From PWQG01 sp041685555 (lineage in GTDB: Bacteria > Pseudomonadota > Gammaproteobacteria > Pseudomonadales > Pseudohongiellaceae): a stretch of DNA of 21,812 nucleotides. Within the stretch, counting starts at the first letter, position 1; each line of letters begins with the position of its first letter. Position numbers and translations under genes: made by a program. The notes under the pieces are model-generated. The model was not told the DNA's origin and did no database searches. It saw nothing but the letters and a program-made list of their open reading frames with translations. Location of the stretch: the NCBI GenBank assembly GCA_041685555.1, contig JAWLFN010000014.1:1-21812 (forward strand). The letters are read 5' to 3'. This document shows positions 1-7,249 of this stretch, piece after piece.

Positions 1-282
1 GGCGTGCTGCTGTCTGTCAATGTTCCCGCCGGAGATCTGCGGGGGGTGGTGGTGCGCCCCATGGGTGAGTCCTACCTGGGCTCCGACTACACATTGACAG
101 AAGAGCAGGGAGCACGGCGCGTCTACGAGCGCAATCGATTTCGCGTGACGGCCTCTGATGAAAACAGTGATACCTGGTCTTACCAGCAGGGCTTTGTCAC
201 CATTACTCCTCTGCGCTTTGACTGGACGGCGCGGGACTACATGGACGACGTACGCGACTGGGACTTCAGACTCCCGGATTGA
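1..282 (+). CDS. SurE-like 5'/3'-nucleotidase, C-terminal part (gene starts before the window)
   Basis: The frame is open from the first base and ends with TGA at 280-282, so only about 93 C-terminal residues are visible. The fragment fits the end of SurE-family survival nucleotidases: an early segment LLSVNVP (SurE: LNVNVP), then a G-rich strand, then QGFVTITPLRFDWTAR, which matches the family's GYVSVTPL..DLTA ending. SurE proteins are metal-dependent phosphatases acting on nucleoside monophosphates, usually cytoplasmic. The metal-binding DD/N residues lie in the missing N-terminal half, so activity cannot be judged here. The last 46 bp overlap tail-to-tail with the site-2 protease gene on the other strand. 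An isoaspartate methyltransferase domain, SurE's usual genomic partner in proteobacteria, is encoded 2.2 kb downstream. Confidence 0.8.
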   Translation, partial: GVLLSVNVPAGDLRGVVVRPMGESYLGSDYTLTEEQGARRVYERNRFRVTASDENSDTWSYQQGFVTITPLRFDWTARDYMDDVRDWDFRLPD

Positions 283-1499
283 GGGTCGCCATGCCGTGTC
301 AGACTCATCCACTTCACCACATCACTGTGTTTCAGCAGGCCGACCACCTGCCCCGAGCGGACCACCGGCAGGGCTTCGTCACCACCCTGCCCCAGTCGCT
401 GCATGGCCTTGCGCGCGGATTCCTCGGCATCCAGCGAGTCCATGGTGGCGACCGGCACGGTGACATCCCGGACCACCCTGTCATTGCGCTGCTCTGGCGG
501 CAGGGCCGTGACCCGGGCCAGGGAGGTCACGCCCACCAGCTCATCGTTGTCCAGCACCGGCCATAGCTCCTGCGTGCTGCGCAGCAGGTACTGATCGACA
601 AATTCAGGTAGTGGCACACCCGCCTCGACCGACTCGAAATGCGTGCGCATCAGGTCGGACACCTTGCGGTCACGCAGCTCGCCTTCCATCACCTGCTGCC
701 GGTAACTCATCGCGGCCAGACCGGATATGAACCAGCCGATCAGTATCCACCACAGACCACCCAGCCCCTGGCCACTCAGCAGACTGTAGATCCCCAGAAA
801 CATCAGTGTCCAGCCAAAGTAGCGGCCGATATTGCTGGCCCAGCGCGTGGCCTTGAGCAGGTCACCCGTGATCGCCCAGATCACGGCGCGGAATACCCGC
901 CCACCGTCCATGGGAAAACCCGGTAACATGTTGAAGATGGCAATGATCGTGTTGATCATGCCCAGCCAGAGCAGCGAGGTGGCCACCGCTCCGAACGCGC
1001 TCATTGCTTCCATGTCACCGGCATTCAGCGACTCCAGCGCGTCGGGATCATCCACCAGCCAGAAGGCCAGATTGATGCAGACAAAGGCAATAAGGAAACT
1101 CATCAGGGGCCCGACGATGGCCACCAGGAACTCCACTTTCGGCCGGTCCGGTTCGCGCTCGGGCTCAGCCATGCCGCCAAACAGAAACAGGGTGATGCGC
1201 GGCACTGCAATCCCGTAGTGCATGGACACCACCGCATGCGAAAGCTCATGCGCCAGCAGCGAAACGAAGAACACGAGCCCCGACGCGATGGCCGTGCTCC
1301 ATAACAGGGAGGCACTCCACTCCGGATGCCACTGCGGCAGCACACCGCTACCCAGGCTGAAGACGATCAGCGCGAAGATGATCAGCACACTGATATCGAG
1401 GCGGATTTCGATACCGAAAAGCCGGAACAGTCGCAGGCTGTGGCTGCCCACGCCACCGGAGGCCTGCGCATCATTGCGATTGTCATTGCGTGATCCCAT
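237..1499 (-). CDS. Site-2 protease (M50) family zinc metalloprotease with C-terminal CBS pair
   Basis: This 420-residue intramembrane metalloprotease has several hydrophobic segments in the first 260 residues. The zinc motif HELSH (H84, E85, H88) follows a hydrophobic helix, and the third-ligand motif NMLPGFPMDGGR lies at 190-201. A soluble tail of about 150 residues resembles a CBS domain pair (roughly 275-400). This is the S2P subgroup with cytoplasmic CBS domains, thought to cleave membrane-bound substrates under adenine-nucleotide control; the substrate is unknown. I chose the ATG at 1499 over one at 1535. The ATG at 1499 has GGAG at a good distance and overlaps the upstream gene's stop as TGATG, which implies translational coupling. 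The 3' end overlaps the SurE-like gene by 46 bp. Confidence 0.9.
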   Translation of the reverse strand: MGSRNDNRNDAQASGGVGSHSLRLFRLFGIEIRLDISVLIIFALIVFSLGSGVLPQWHPEWSASLLWSTAIASGLVFFVSLLAHELSHAVVSMHYGIAVPRITLFLFGGMAEPEREPDRPKVEFLVAIVGPLMSFLIAFVCINLAFWLVDDPDALESLNAGDMEAMSAFGAVATSLLWLGMINTIIAIFNMLPGFPMDGGRVFRAVIWAITGDLLKATRWASNIGRYFGWTLMFLGIYSLLSGQGLGGLWWILIGWFISGLAAMSYRQQVMEGELRDRKVSDLMRTHFESVEAGVPLPEFVDQYLLRSTQELWPVLDNDELVGVTSLARVTALPPEQRNDRVVRDVTVPVATMDSLDAEESARKAMQRLGQGGDEALPVVRSGQVVGLLKHSDVVKWMSLTRHGDPQSGSLKSQSRTSSM

Positions 1500-1816
1500 C
1501 AGCTGGCTCCGTCGTTCTTGCGGGGCCTGCCGCACAACTCGCGCAGTTCATCCTTGGCTTGCTCAAGGCACGCCTTCCGGCTTTCGGAGAGCTGGCTGCC
1601 GGCCCGGTTCATGTAGAAAGTCAACATTGACATGGCGGACTGGAAGGGATCCGACTTGCGCCGATCACTATCCTCCGCCGACTGTTTCAACGATCGGGCG
1701 ATGGCCCGCGGGTCGTCGAGAGAGAATACTCCCTCCTCGAGATCCAGTGCATCACTGTCACGGGTCACCTGCCGTGACCATTTTCCGCGGTCTTTCGCAC
1801 GGTCAGATCCTGACAT
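1499..1816 (-). CDS. DUF3175 family protein
   Basis: This small soluble protein of 105 residues has no signal peptide or membrane segment. It matches the DUF3175 pattern along its length: KWSRQVT near residue 12, SDALDLEEGVFSLDDPRAIA at about 21-40, then SDRRKSDPFQSAMSMLTFYM and an ending with LEQAKDELRELCGRP. The family has no established biochemical function and is often found in stress-associated gene sets of proteobacteria. A GAGGAG sequence about 8-9 bases before the ATG supports the start. The stop overlaps the start codon of the site-2 protease (TGATG), so the two are almost certainly made together. Whether it is a partner or a substrate of the protease is open. Confidence 0.88.
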   Translation of the reverse strand: MSGSDRAKDRGKWSRQVTRDSDALDLEEGVFSLDDPRAIARSLKQSAEDSDRRKSDPFQSAMSMLTFYMNRAGSQLSESRKACLEQAKDELRELCGRPRKNDGAS

Positions 1817-2070
1817 GTGTTTGTCTCCTCATCCGGCGAAATTCCATCACTCCCTGTGGCAGGCGCCATCCTTCATCGAGCATGGACGCCCGCTGGGGCA
1901 TGGCACGCGGGCAATGCTGGACATTTCACGTTTCATTACCTTGTTGTGCGGGCGGAAACCCCCATTTCAACAGCCCGTCTCACAAAAAAGCCTGGCACGG
2001 TTGAAATCCCTCCGGCCCGGACCAAGGTGTCTACGTATAGCCGTTCAATAAAATGGAGTGAGGGTAGTCT
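1817..2070. promoter_or_regulatory. Divergent intergenic region between the DUF3175 and DUF3775 genes
   Basis: These 254 bp separate two divergently transcribed genes and must hold the promoters for both. A TTGAAA (2001-2006) on the plus strand resembles a -35 box, but no good -10 box follows at the expected spacing, so it is only a hint. AGGG about 6 bases before the ATG at 2071 is the ribosome site of the rightward gene. I see no ORF of interest and no clear hairpin. Confidence 0.35.
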
Positions 2071-2478
2071 ATGTTGCAGGTCAACCCGGAAATCGTCTGC
2101 CGACTGATCGAGCTGGCGCAGAGCTACCATGTGAAGGAGCAGACCAGCATTCCCGAGGAAGGCAGCAATGCGGTGGATGACTGGTCGCAGCAGATGCTGG
2201 CGGATCACAAGGACAATTCCAGCTACGACGAGTTCGCATCGATCATCAATGAACTCGACGCGGACCAGCAGCAGGAAGTGGTGGCCCTGCTCTGGCTCGG
2301 CAGGGGAGATTACGCCGTGGCAGAATGGGATAACGTGGTTCAACAGGCGAAGGAGCAATGGACCCCCGACACGGCACAGTACCTGATTGACCACCCACTG
2401 CTCGCCGACGCCTTGCGGGAAGGGCTGGAGCAACACGGCTACTCCTGCCAGGAACTCAACACCCATCCGCCCATGTGA
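2071..2478 (+). CDS. DUF3775 domain-containing protein
   Basis: This acidic, soluble protein of 135 residues fits the DUF3775 pattern. It begins LQVNPEIVCRLIELAQSYHV and has a central segment YDEFASIINELDADQQQEVV followed by ALLWLGRGDYAVAEWD. It ends in a helix rich in L and E (YLIDHPLLADALREGLEQHG). The family function is unknown. A GAGGG sequence ahead of the ATG supports the start. The Pcm-esterase fusion starts 44 bp after its stop on the same strand, so the two could be co-transcribed. Confidence 0.85.
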   Translation: MLQVNPEIVCRLIELAQSYHVKEQTSIPEEGSNAVDDWSQQMLADHKDNSSYDEFASIINELDADQQQEVVALLWLGRGDYAVAEWDNVVQQAKEQWTPDTAQYLIDHPLLADALREGLEQHGYSCQELNTHPPM

Positions 2479-2522
2479 GCAGACGCGTTCCGGAACTGAT
2501 TTCTGCCGCAGGAGTACCCCCC

Positions 2523-4622
2523 ATGAGTAAAGACGCCGAACAGCAGACCCGCTACAGAGACAGACGCCGGGCCATGGTGGACTACCAGATCGCCAGAAGA
2601 GGCATCGATTCGCCTCTGGTTCTGGATGCCATGCGCCGCGTGCCCCGAGAGTCGTTTCTCTCCCCGGCGATGCGCGAATTCGCCTACGAGGACTCGCCGC
2701 TGCCGATTTCCGAGGAACAGACGATCTCCCAGCCGTATATCGTCGCCTACATGGTGGAGGCCCTTCAGCTCACCGGCGGGGGCACGGTACTGGAAGTCGG
2801 TACCGGCTCCGGCTACGCTGCGGCCATCCTCGGAGAAATCGCCGATCGGGTGATCACCCTGGAGCGCCACCGCTCCCTGGCCGACAGCGCGCGCGAGACG
2901 CTGCGCCAGCTCGACTATGACAATGTGGAAGTGATTCACACCGACGGCACGCTGGGCTGGCCCGATGGCGCGCCCTATGACGCCATTGTCGTGGCCGCCG
3001 GCGGCCCGGAGGTTCCGCCGGCCTTCAAGGAACAACTGGCCAAGGGAGGCCGGCTGGTGATGCCGGTGGGGGACTCGGAGACCGGCCAGTCGCTGGTGCG
3101 CGTGACGCGTATGCCCACGGGCGAGTTCCGTGAGGAACGCCTCTCGCAAGTGCGTTTCGTGCCACTGGTGGGTGAAGCCGGGTGGCCCGATCGGAAGGCC
3201 GGCACAAGCGGTGGCGGCCCAGGCGTGGCCCGGGCCAGAGTGCTGCCCGAGCGCAAACCTGCCCCCGGTGCCCGCGAGGTTGATCCCGACCCGGGGCGCT
3301 CGACGCTGAAGACCGCGCACCAGTCCACCACCAGCGAACTGATTGCCCGGGTGGCGGAGCACATCGAGGATGCCGATGACGACAAGATGGAGGCCCTGCT
3401 CGATCGCATCGGCGACTCGCGTATCGTGCTCATCGGCGAGGCCTCGCATGGCACTTCCGAGTTCTACCGTTACCGCGCGCGGATCACCCGTGCGCTGATC
3501 GAGAAAAAGGGTTTCAATTTTGTCGCGGTCGAAGCCGACTGGCCCGACGCCAGCCGGATCGATCACTACGTCCGCGACAGACAGACACCGCCTGCCGAAT
3601 GGACCGCCTTCACGCGCTTTCCGACCTGGATGTGGCGTAATGAGGAAGTACGCGAGTTCGTCGACTGGCTGCGCGAGCACAATGCCGGCATCAGCGATGC
3701 CGACCGGCGCGTGGGCTTCTACGGCCTGGATCTCTACAGTCTGTTCACTTCCATTGACGCGGTACTGGGCTATCTGGACCAGGTTGATGCAGAAACCGCG
3801 GCTGTGGCCCGGGAGCGCTACGGCTGCCTGACGCCCTTCCAGGCGGATCCGGCCACCTATGGCCGGGCAGCGCTGACCGGCCGCTACCGCGAATGCGAGG
3901 ATGACGTGGTGGACATGTTGACCGAGCTGCTCGACAAGCGGCTGGAGTACACGCAACGGGACGGCTCCCGGTTCATGGATGCCGTGCAGAACGCCCGTCT
4001 GGTCGCCAACGCCGAGCGCTACTACCGCAGCATGTACAGCGGGTACAGTGACTCGTGGAACCTCCGTGATCAGCACATGTTCGATACCCTGGAGGCGCTT
4101 CTGGCCTGGGGCGGCGAGGATACCCGGGCCGTGGTCTGGGAGCACAACTCCCACATCGGCAATGCCAGCGCCACCGACATGAGCGCGCGCGGCCAGCATA
4201 ACGTGGGTCAGCTGTGCCGCGAAGCCTACGGCAACGATGCGTACCTGATCGGCTTCGGCACTCATACCGGGACGGTGGCGGCAGCCTCTGACTGGGGCGA
4301 CCCGATGGAAGTCAAGGAAGTACGGCCTTCGCTGCCCGAGAGCTGGGAGCGGCTGTGCCACGACACCCGGCTGCCGGCATTCCGCCTGCCACTGCGCCAC
4401 CCGCCCTCCAGGGTGCTGGACGAGCGCCTGCTTGATACCCGGCTGGAGCGGGCCATCGGCGTCATCTACCGGCCGGACACCGAGAGGGCCAGCCATTACT
4501 TCAAAGCCCGGCTGGCTGAGCAGTTCGATGAATACATCTGGTTCGACCGGACCCGCGCTGTCACTCCGCTGAACACCCGGACACTGCAGGGAATGCCGGA
4601 CACCTACCCGTTCGGACTCTGA
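2523..4622 (+). CDS. Fusion of protein-L-isoaspartate O-methyltransferase and erythromycin-esterase-like domain
   Basis: This 699-residue protein has two enzyme domains. Residues 1-221 are a complete Pcm-type methyltransferase that uses SAM to initiate repair of isoaspartyl residues. It has the family motif EEQTISQPYIVAYM (about 64-77), the SAM loop EVGTGSGY (91-98) and YDAIVVAAGGPEVP (152-165). A Pro/Gly/Arg-rich linker spans about 222-262. Residues 265-690 belong to the erythromycin-esterase/succinoglycan family: GEASHG (E306, H309), R318, E337 in VAVEADWPD, and WEHNSHIG (H541, H544). The spacing of these residues agrees with the catalytic set I recall from EreB, so the domain looks active. 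The natural substrate is unlikely to be a macrolide in most chromosomal members and is unknown. The start at 2523 has GGAG 8 bases upstream; an upstream in-frame ATG at 2475 lies inside the previous gene and is less likely. Confidence 0.93.
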   Translation: MSKDAEQQTRYRDRRRAMVDYQIARRGIDSPLVLDAMRRVPRESFLSPAMREFAYEDSPLPISEEQTISQPYIVAYMVEALQLTGGGTVLEVGTGSGYAAAILGEIADRVITLERHRSLADSARETLRQLDYDNVEVIHTDGTLGWPDGAPYDAIVVAAGGPEVPPAFKEQLAKGGRLVMPVGDSETGQSLVRVTRMPTGEFREERLSQVRFVPLVGEAGWPDRKAGTSGGGPGVARARVLPERKPAPGAREVDPDPGRSTLKTAHQSTTSELIARVAEHIEDADDDKMEALLDRIGDSRIVLIGEASHGTSEFYRYRARITRALIEKKGFNFVAVEADWPDASRIDHYVRDRQTPPAEWTAFTRFPTWMWRNEEVREFVDWLREHNAGISDADRRVGFYGLDLYSLFTSIDAVLGYLDQVDAETAAVARERYGCLTPFQADPATYGRAALTGRYRECEDDVVDMLTELLDKRLEYTQRDGSRFMDAVQNARLVANAERYYRSMYSGYSDSWNLRDQHMFDTLEALLAWGGEDTRAVVWEHNSHIGNASATDMSARGQHNVGQLCREAYGNDAYLIGFGTHTGTVAAASDWGDPMEVKEVRPSLPESWERLCHDTRLPAFRLPLRHPPSRVLDERLLDTRLERAIGVIYRPDTERASHYFKARLAEQFDEYIWFDRTRAVTPLNTRTLQGMPDTYPFGL

Positions 4623-4716
4623 GAAAGAACCGGGAGGCCACTCGTGCACGATGCCCAGCTCGCACTACCTCCGGTCTTTTCCTGCGCAAGTCGCAACGGG
4701 TATAGCGAGGCGGGCT

Positions 4717-5091
4717 TCAGTCCCGAGGCGCTTCCGCGATCCAGCGCCGGGCATCGAGCATGTCGTCGAACGGGAAGCTGCGGATTTCGGCCGCCACGAA
4801 ATGATCGGCAAGCTTGTCCCCCAGTGGTCCCACCGGCGAGTCGGTCACCAGGGCAACGCGGCTGATCTGCCGTTGATGATCCCGTATGAAACGCAGATGC
4901 TGAAGCAGCGCGGAGAAGGAGTGCCAGCCATCGAACTCCCGGCGGTTGATGATCAGGCCCTTCAACGCCGAATGGTTCTCCAGATACTGGTCGACCATGT
5001 TGGCCGCGTGTTCAAAATCGGACTCTGTCAGGGAACCCTCGGGACTTAGAGTCGCCATCGCTTCGGTTTCATCCAGATCGACATGCAGCAC
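4717..5091 (-). CDS. SpoIIAA-like STAS domain protein
   Basis: This 124-residue soluble single-domain protein fits the SpoIIAA-like (DUF3478, STAS/SEC14-type) family. It has SPEGSLTESDFEHA near residue 16, a central strand-helix unit with LKGLIINRREFDGWHS, RVALVTDSPVGP, and an ending FPFDDMLDARRWIAE. Family members are small alpha/beta proteins, some binding lipids or acting in stress responses; no enzyme activity is established. The start is GTG at 5091, chosen because GAGGAG lies 6 bases upstream and the fold begins right there. It is convergent with the Pcm fusion (94-bp gap, no strong terminator seen, only an imperfect GGAGG/CCTCC pairing before TTTT near 4632-4680). It lies 170 bp downstream of the ligase gene on the same strand. 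Confidence 0.85.
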   Translation of the reverse strand: MLHVDLDETEAMATLSPEGSLTESDFEHAANMVDQYLENHSALKGLIINRREFDGWHSFSALLQHLRFIRDHQRQISRVALVTDSPVGPLGDKLADHFVAAEIRSFPFDDMLDARRWIAEAPRD

Positions 5092-5261
5092 GCTGATCTC
5101 CTCGTTCTTGAATCATTGCTCTGTCGCATTATTGCGCTCGTCGCGTAGCCTCGCCGTTCGGAAAGCGGCGGGAATCAGAGCGCCTCTTTTCCACGCTCTT
5201 CACGAGGAGTCTAGCTGGCCTGCGTAGCCCGTTCAAGGAGCCGCCGTGCTCCCTTCCGATG

Positions 5262-6266
5262 TCAGGTCCGTTCACGCCTCACATCAGTCGCCGGCTTGTC
5301 CTCGCGCAAACCGAGGAAGCGCGGGTGTCGCAGTCGCCCATCCCTGGTCCACTCGGTGAAGCCGATCTCACAGACCAGCTCGGGGGTGACCCAGTGCGTA
5401 TGCTCCGGCTCGCCCGGCGCATCGTCATCGAATGGGCTGCTGCGTCGCACCCGTTTCGACAGCATGCGGTGAAGACGCTCGAGCATGGCTTCATCGAACC
5501 CCGTGCCCACACGTCCTGCGTAGCAGAACCGGCCATTCTCGTAATAGCCCAGCAACAGGGCGCCGAAACCGGTCCGCTGGCCCTTCGGGTCGGTATAGCC
5601 GGCGATCACCAGCTCCTGCCGATTGACGCACTTGAACTTCAGCCAGTCCCTGGAGCGCGCGCGGCGATAGGGACTGTCCGCCCGCTTGGCGATCACCCCC
5701 TCCCAGCCCTTTCGGCACGCTTCCCGGTAATACGACTCGCCCAGCTCATTGCGATGGCTGGTGAAGCGCAGAGGATCGGCAAAGTGCAGCGCCTGCCGGA
5801 GCAGCTGCTTGCGCCGCCTCAGAGGCAGCGCCCGCACATCATGACCGTCAAAGTAGAGCAGATCGAAAAGGTACAGGAACACGTCTATGCCGCTGTTGCG
5901 GGCCTCGTCGGGGTCCTTCAGCCCGATGCGACCCTGGAGGCGGGCAAAGCTGCTGAGCGCTCCGTCGAAGGCCACCACTTCTCCATCCAGAACCATGTCG
6001 GTCGGGGCTTGCTCGGACAGGGCATCCACCAACTCCGGGTAGGCGCCATTGAGTGCCTTGCGGTTACGGGAATACAGGCACGGGCGGCCGGACTGGAGGA
6101 AAACCAGCAACCGCTCCCCGTCCAGCTTGGGCTCATAGATCCAGTCGGGCGAGGAAAAGGCGGTATGGGTGAGGGTGGCCTTCATGGCATCCATCCAGTC
6201 CGGAAAGGGTTTCCTCTCGATCAGATCCCGTTGACCACTATTCAGTCCTTCGCGCCAGTCAGTCAT
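5262..6266 (-). CDS. ligD: ATP-dependent DNA ligase, stand-alone LigD ligase module
   Basis: This 334-residue protein corresponds to the central/C-terminal ligase module of bacterial LigD, which seals DNA ends in Ku-dependent end joining. Nucleotidyltransferase motifs are in order: motif I EPKLDGERL with the adenylated K47, motif III LDGEVVAFDG, motif IV GVIAKRADSPY, motif V RDWLKFKC, then an OB-fold with QELVIAGYTDPKGQRTGFGA. It ends with the LigD-like segment CEIGFTEWTRDGRLRHPRF. It carries neither phosphoesterase nor polymerase domain. The start at 6266 overlaps the stop of the phosphoesterase gene by 8 bp (ATGACTGA) and has GGAGGAAGG upstream, implying coupled translation. An in-frame extension to 6371 is rejected because it reads inside the upstream gene. 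Confidence 0.93.
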   Translation of the reverse strand: MTDWREGLNSGQRDLIERKPFPDWMDAMKATLTHTAFSSPDWIYEPKLDGERLLVFLQSGRPCLYSRNRKALNGAYPELVDALSEQAPTDMVLDGEVVAFDGALSSFARLQGRIGLKDPDEARNSGIDVFLYLFDLLYFDGHDVRALPLRRRKQLLRQALHFADPLRFTSHRNELGESYYREACRKGWEGVIAKRADSPYRRARSRDWLKFKCVNRQELVIAGYTDPKGQRTGFGALLLGYYENGRFCYAGRVGTGFDEAMLERLHRMLSKRVRRSSPFDDDAPGEPEHTHWVTPELVCEIGFTEWTRDGRLRHPRFLGLREDKPATDVRRERT

Positions 6267-6870
6267 CAGGGTCGCCTTCCTCCCGGGCGATCCGGGACAG
6301 GGAGCGGCCGGACAGGGCTGAATCAGGCTGCGTGGACACCGGGTTACGACGCGCATCGGCGCACTCGTCATGCATTTTTATCAGCAGCCACCGCGGCTTG
6401 TCACCACCGCGGGTCCGTTTCAATGCATAGCCTCCCTGCAGCTTTTCACCGTCAAGCCAGACCTCCACCAGACCCTCCTCCAGCGAAGCTTCCATGCTCA
6501 TCGAGCGGTTTCCCTTGCTGGCCCGCAGGTTACGGTACGCCCCGGTGTCCCACACCATGACCGTACCGGCCCCGTATTCACCGGAGGGTATACAGCCCTC
6601 GAACCCGGCATAGTCCAGCGGGTGATCCTCGGTCTGGATGGCAAGACGCTTGTCGGAAGGGTCGGTGGACGGGCCCTTGGGAACCGCCCAGGACACCAGT
6701 ACGCCGTCCACTTCCAGACGGAAATCATAGTGCAGACTCGAGGCATCGTGTTTCTGGATGACGAAGCACCGCCCCCGCCCCGACGCGCCGGAGCGCTCCC
6801 CGGCCCGAGGCTCGGTGGTACGGCTGAAGTTGCGCTTCTTGCGATAGCCGGACAGCCTGTCCTCACTCAT
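6259..6870 (-). CDS. Stand-alone LigD 3'-phosphoesterase module
   Basis: This 203-residue protein is the phosphoesterase domain of LigD, which trims 3'-phosphates and ribonucleotides at DNA ends before ligation. Key residues match the known active site: FVIQKHDASSLHYDFRLE gives H41, H47, D49 and R51; EDHPLDYAGFEG gives H83 and Y87; it then reads PSGEYGAGTV. It starts with MSEDRLSGYRKKRNF, like the N-terminus of multidomain LigD. The C-terminal tail (about 170-203) is polar and probably corresponds to the interdomain linker. The ATG at 6870 is preceded by AAAGGGGGATGCC; an in-frame extension to 7089 encodes nonsense-like sequence. It overlaps the ligase gene by 8 bp in a two-gene operon. Confidence 0.93.
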   Translation of the reverse strand: MSEDRLSGYRKKRNFSRTTEPRAGERSGASGRGRCFVIQKHDASSLHYDFRLEVDGVLVSWAVPKGPSTDPSDKRLAIQTEDHPLDYAGFEGCIPSGEYGAGTVMVWDTGAYRNLRASKGNRSMSMEASLEEGLVEVWLDGEKLQGGYALKRTRGGDKPRWLLIKMHDECADARRNPVSTQPDSALSGRSLSRIAREEGDPDD

Positions 6871-7026
6871 GGCATCCCCCTTTGGAGTCGGATCTGCCTC
6901 ATTCCGGCGGCCAGGCCGCTCCACAACAGCCCATGAAGATGAAGGTATCGACGAAACCGGGCCATGTCCAGTGCGCCGCGGCACTGGGCCTGTTCTAGTG
7001 GGCCATGCGGATAATACTGTAACGTT
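6871..7026. other. Non-coding stretch upstream of the phosphoesterase-ligase operon
   Basis: Together with the following repeat and gene remnant this fills the 379-bp gap between the DUF748 and phosphoesterase genes. A minus-strand TATTAT (7016-7011) resembles a -10 box and could serve the phosphoesterase-ligase operon, but no convincing -35 box lies 16-18 bases upstream. A 32-codon minus-strand reading frame starting at ATG near 6965 would end in an ATGA overlap with the phosphoesterase start. I recognise no family in it. Confidence 0.3.
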
Positions 7027-7128
7027 CAGCCGTGCTACAGGCGCCTTGAACAAGGCGCGCGAGCGCAGGCCTGGCGGTCGCCAATTCAAGCGAGTGCTAC
7101 GCAGCTCAAGGCGCCTGTAGCGCGGCTG
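7027..7128. repeat. Long inverted repeat (23-bp arms) with a nested hairpin, REP/MITE-like
   Basis: The arms 7027-7049 and 7106-7128 pair at 22 of 23 positions; the single mismatch is a T/G at 7033/7122. The core GCTACAGGCGCCTTGA is perfectly repeated in inverse. Inside, 7041-7058 is itself a hairpin (GCGCCTTG, two-base loop, CAAGGCGC), and 7059-7085 is a further imperfect palindrome around AGGCCT. No T-run follows on either strand, so it is not a typical intrinsic terminator. The GTAG tetranucleotides in and just beyond the right arm recall REP elements mobilised by RAYT transposases. No transposase is present. The right arm begins exactly where the DUF488 similarity stops. Confidence 0.7.
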
Positions 7129-7229
7129 TAGGGGACCCAGCGGATATCGGCCACCACACCCACGCCATGATGGCAGAGTTGTTCGAGGTAAGTATCGATC
7201 GGTTTGGTGGCGTAGCCGATAGTCAACAT
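7086..7229 (-). pseudogene. Truncated DUF488 family gene (N-terminal 36 residues only)
   Basis: A 47-codon reading frame from ATG 7229 begins MLTIGYATKPIDTYLEQL and continues to VVADIRWVPYSR. This is the conserved start of DUF488 proteins (TIGY/H..., HGV..V.DVR.VPYSR), which are normally about 120-180 residues. After residue 36 it enters the inverted repeat, reads ATGALSCVALA and stops. I could not find the rest of the domain in the 215 bases that follow. It sits 20 bp after the DUF748 stop on the same strand and lacks a good ribosome site. I therefore call it a gene remnant, broken by insertion of, or deletion next to, the palindromic element. Confidence 0.75.
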
Positions 7230-7249
7230 AAAGAGATGATGCACCGGAT

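Noticed and set aside
2439..4649. 736-codon open frame antisense to the Pcm-esterase fusion
   Set aside because: It mirrors a G+C-rich gene with strong domain evidence; its translation is rich in G, A, H, V and R with no recognisable domain, and it lacks a ribosome site.
5101..5261. Possible small RNA or terminator downstream of the ligase gene (CGCCG/CGGCG stem near 5151-5169)
   Set aside because: Only a 5-bp stem with a 9-base loop and no T-run; not enough to call.
6871..7089. N-terminal extension of the phosphoesterase protein to 7089
   Set aside because: Translation is low-complexity and unlike LigD; ATG 6870 has a strong ribosome site and the expected MSEDRLSGYRKKRNF start.
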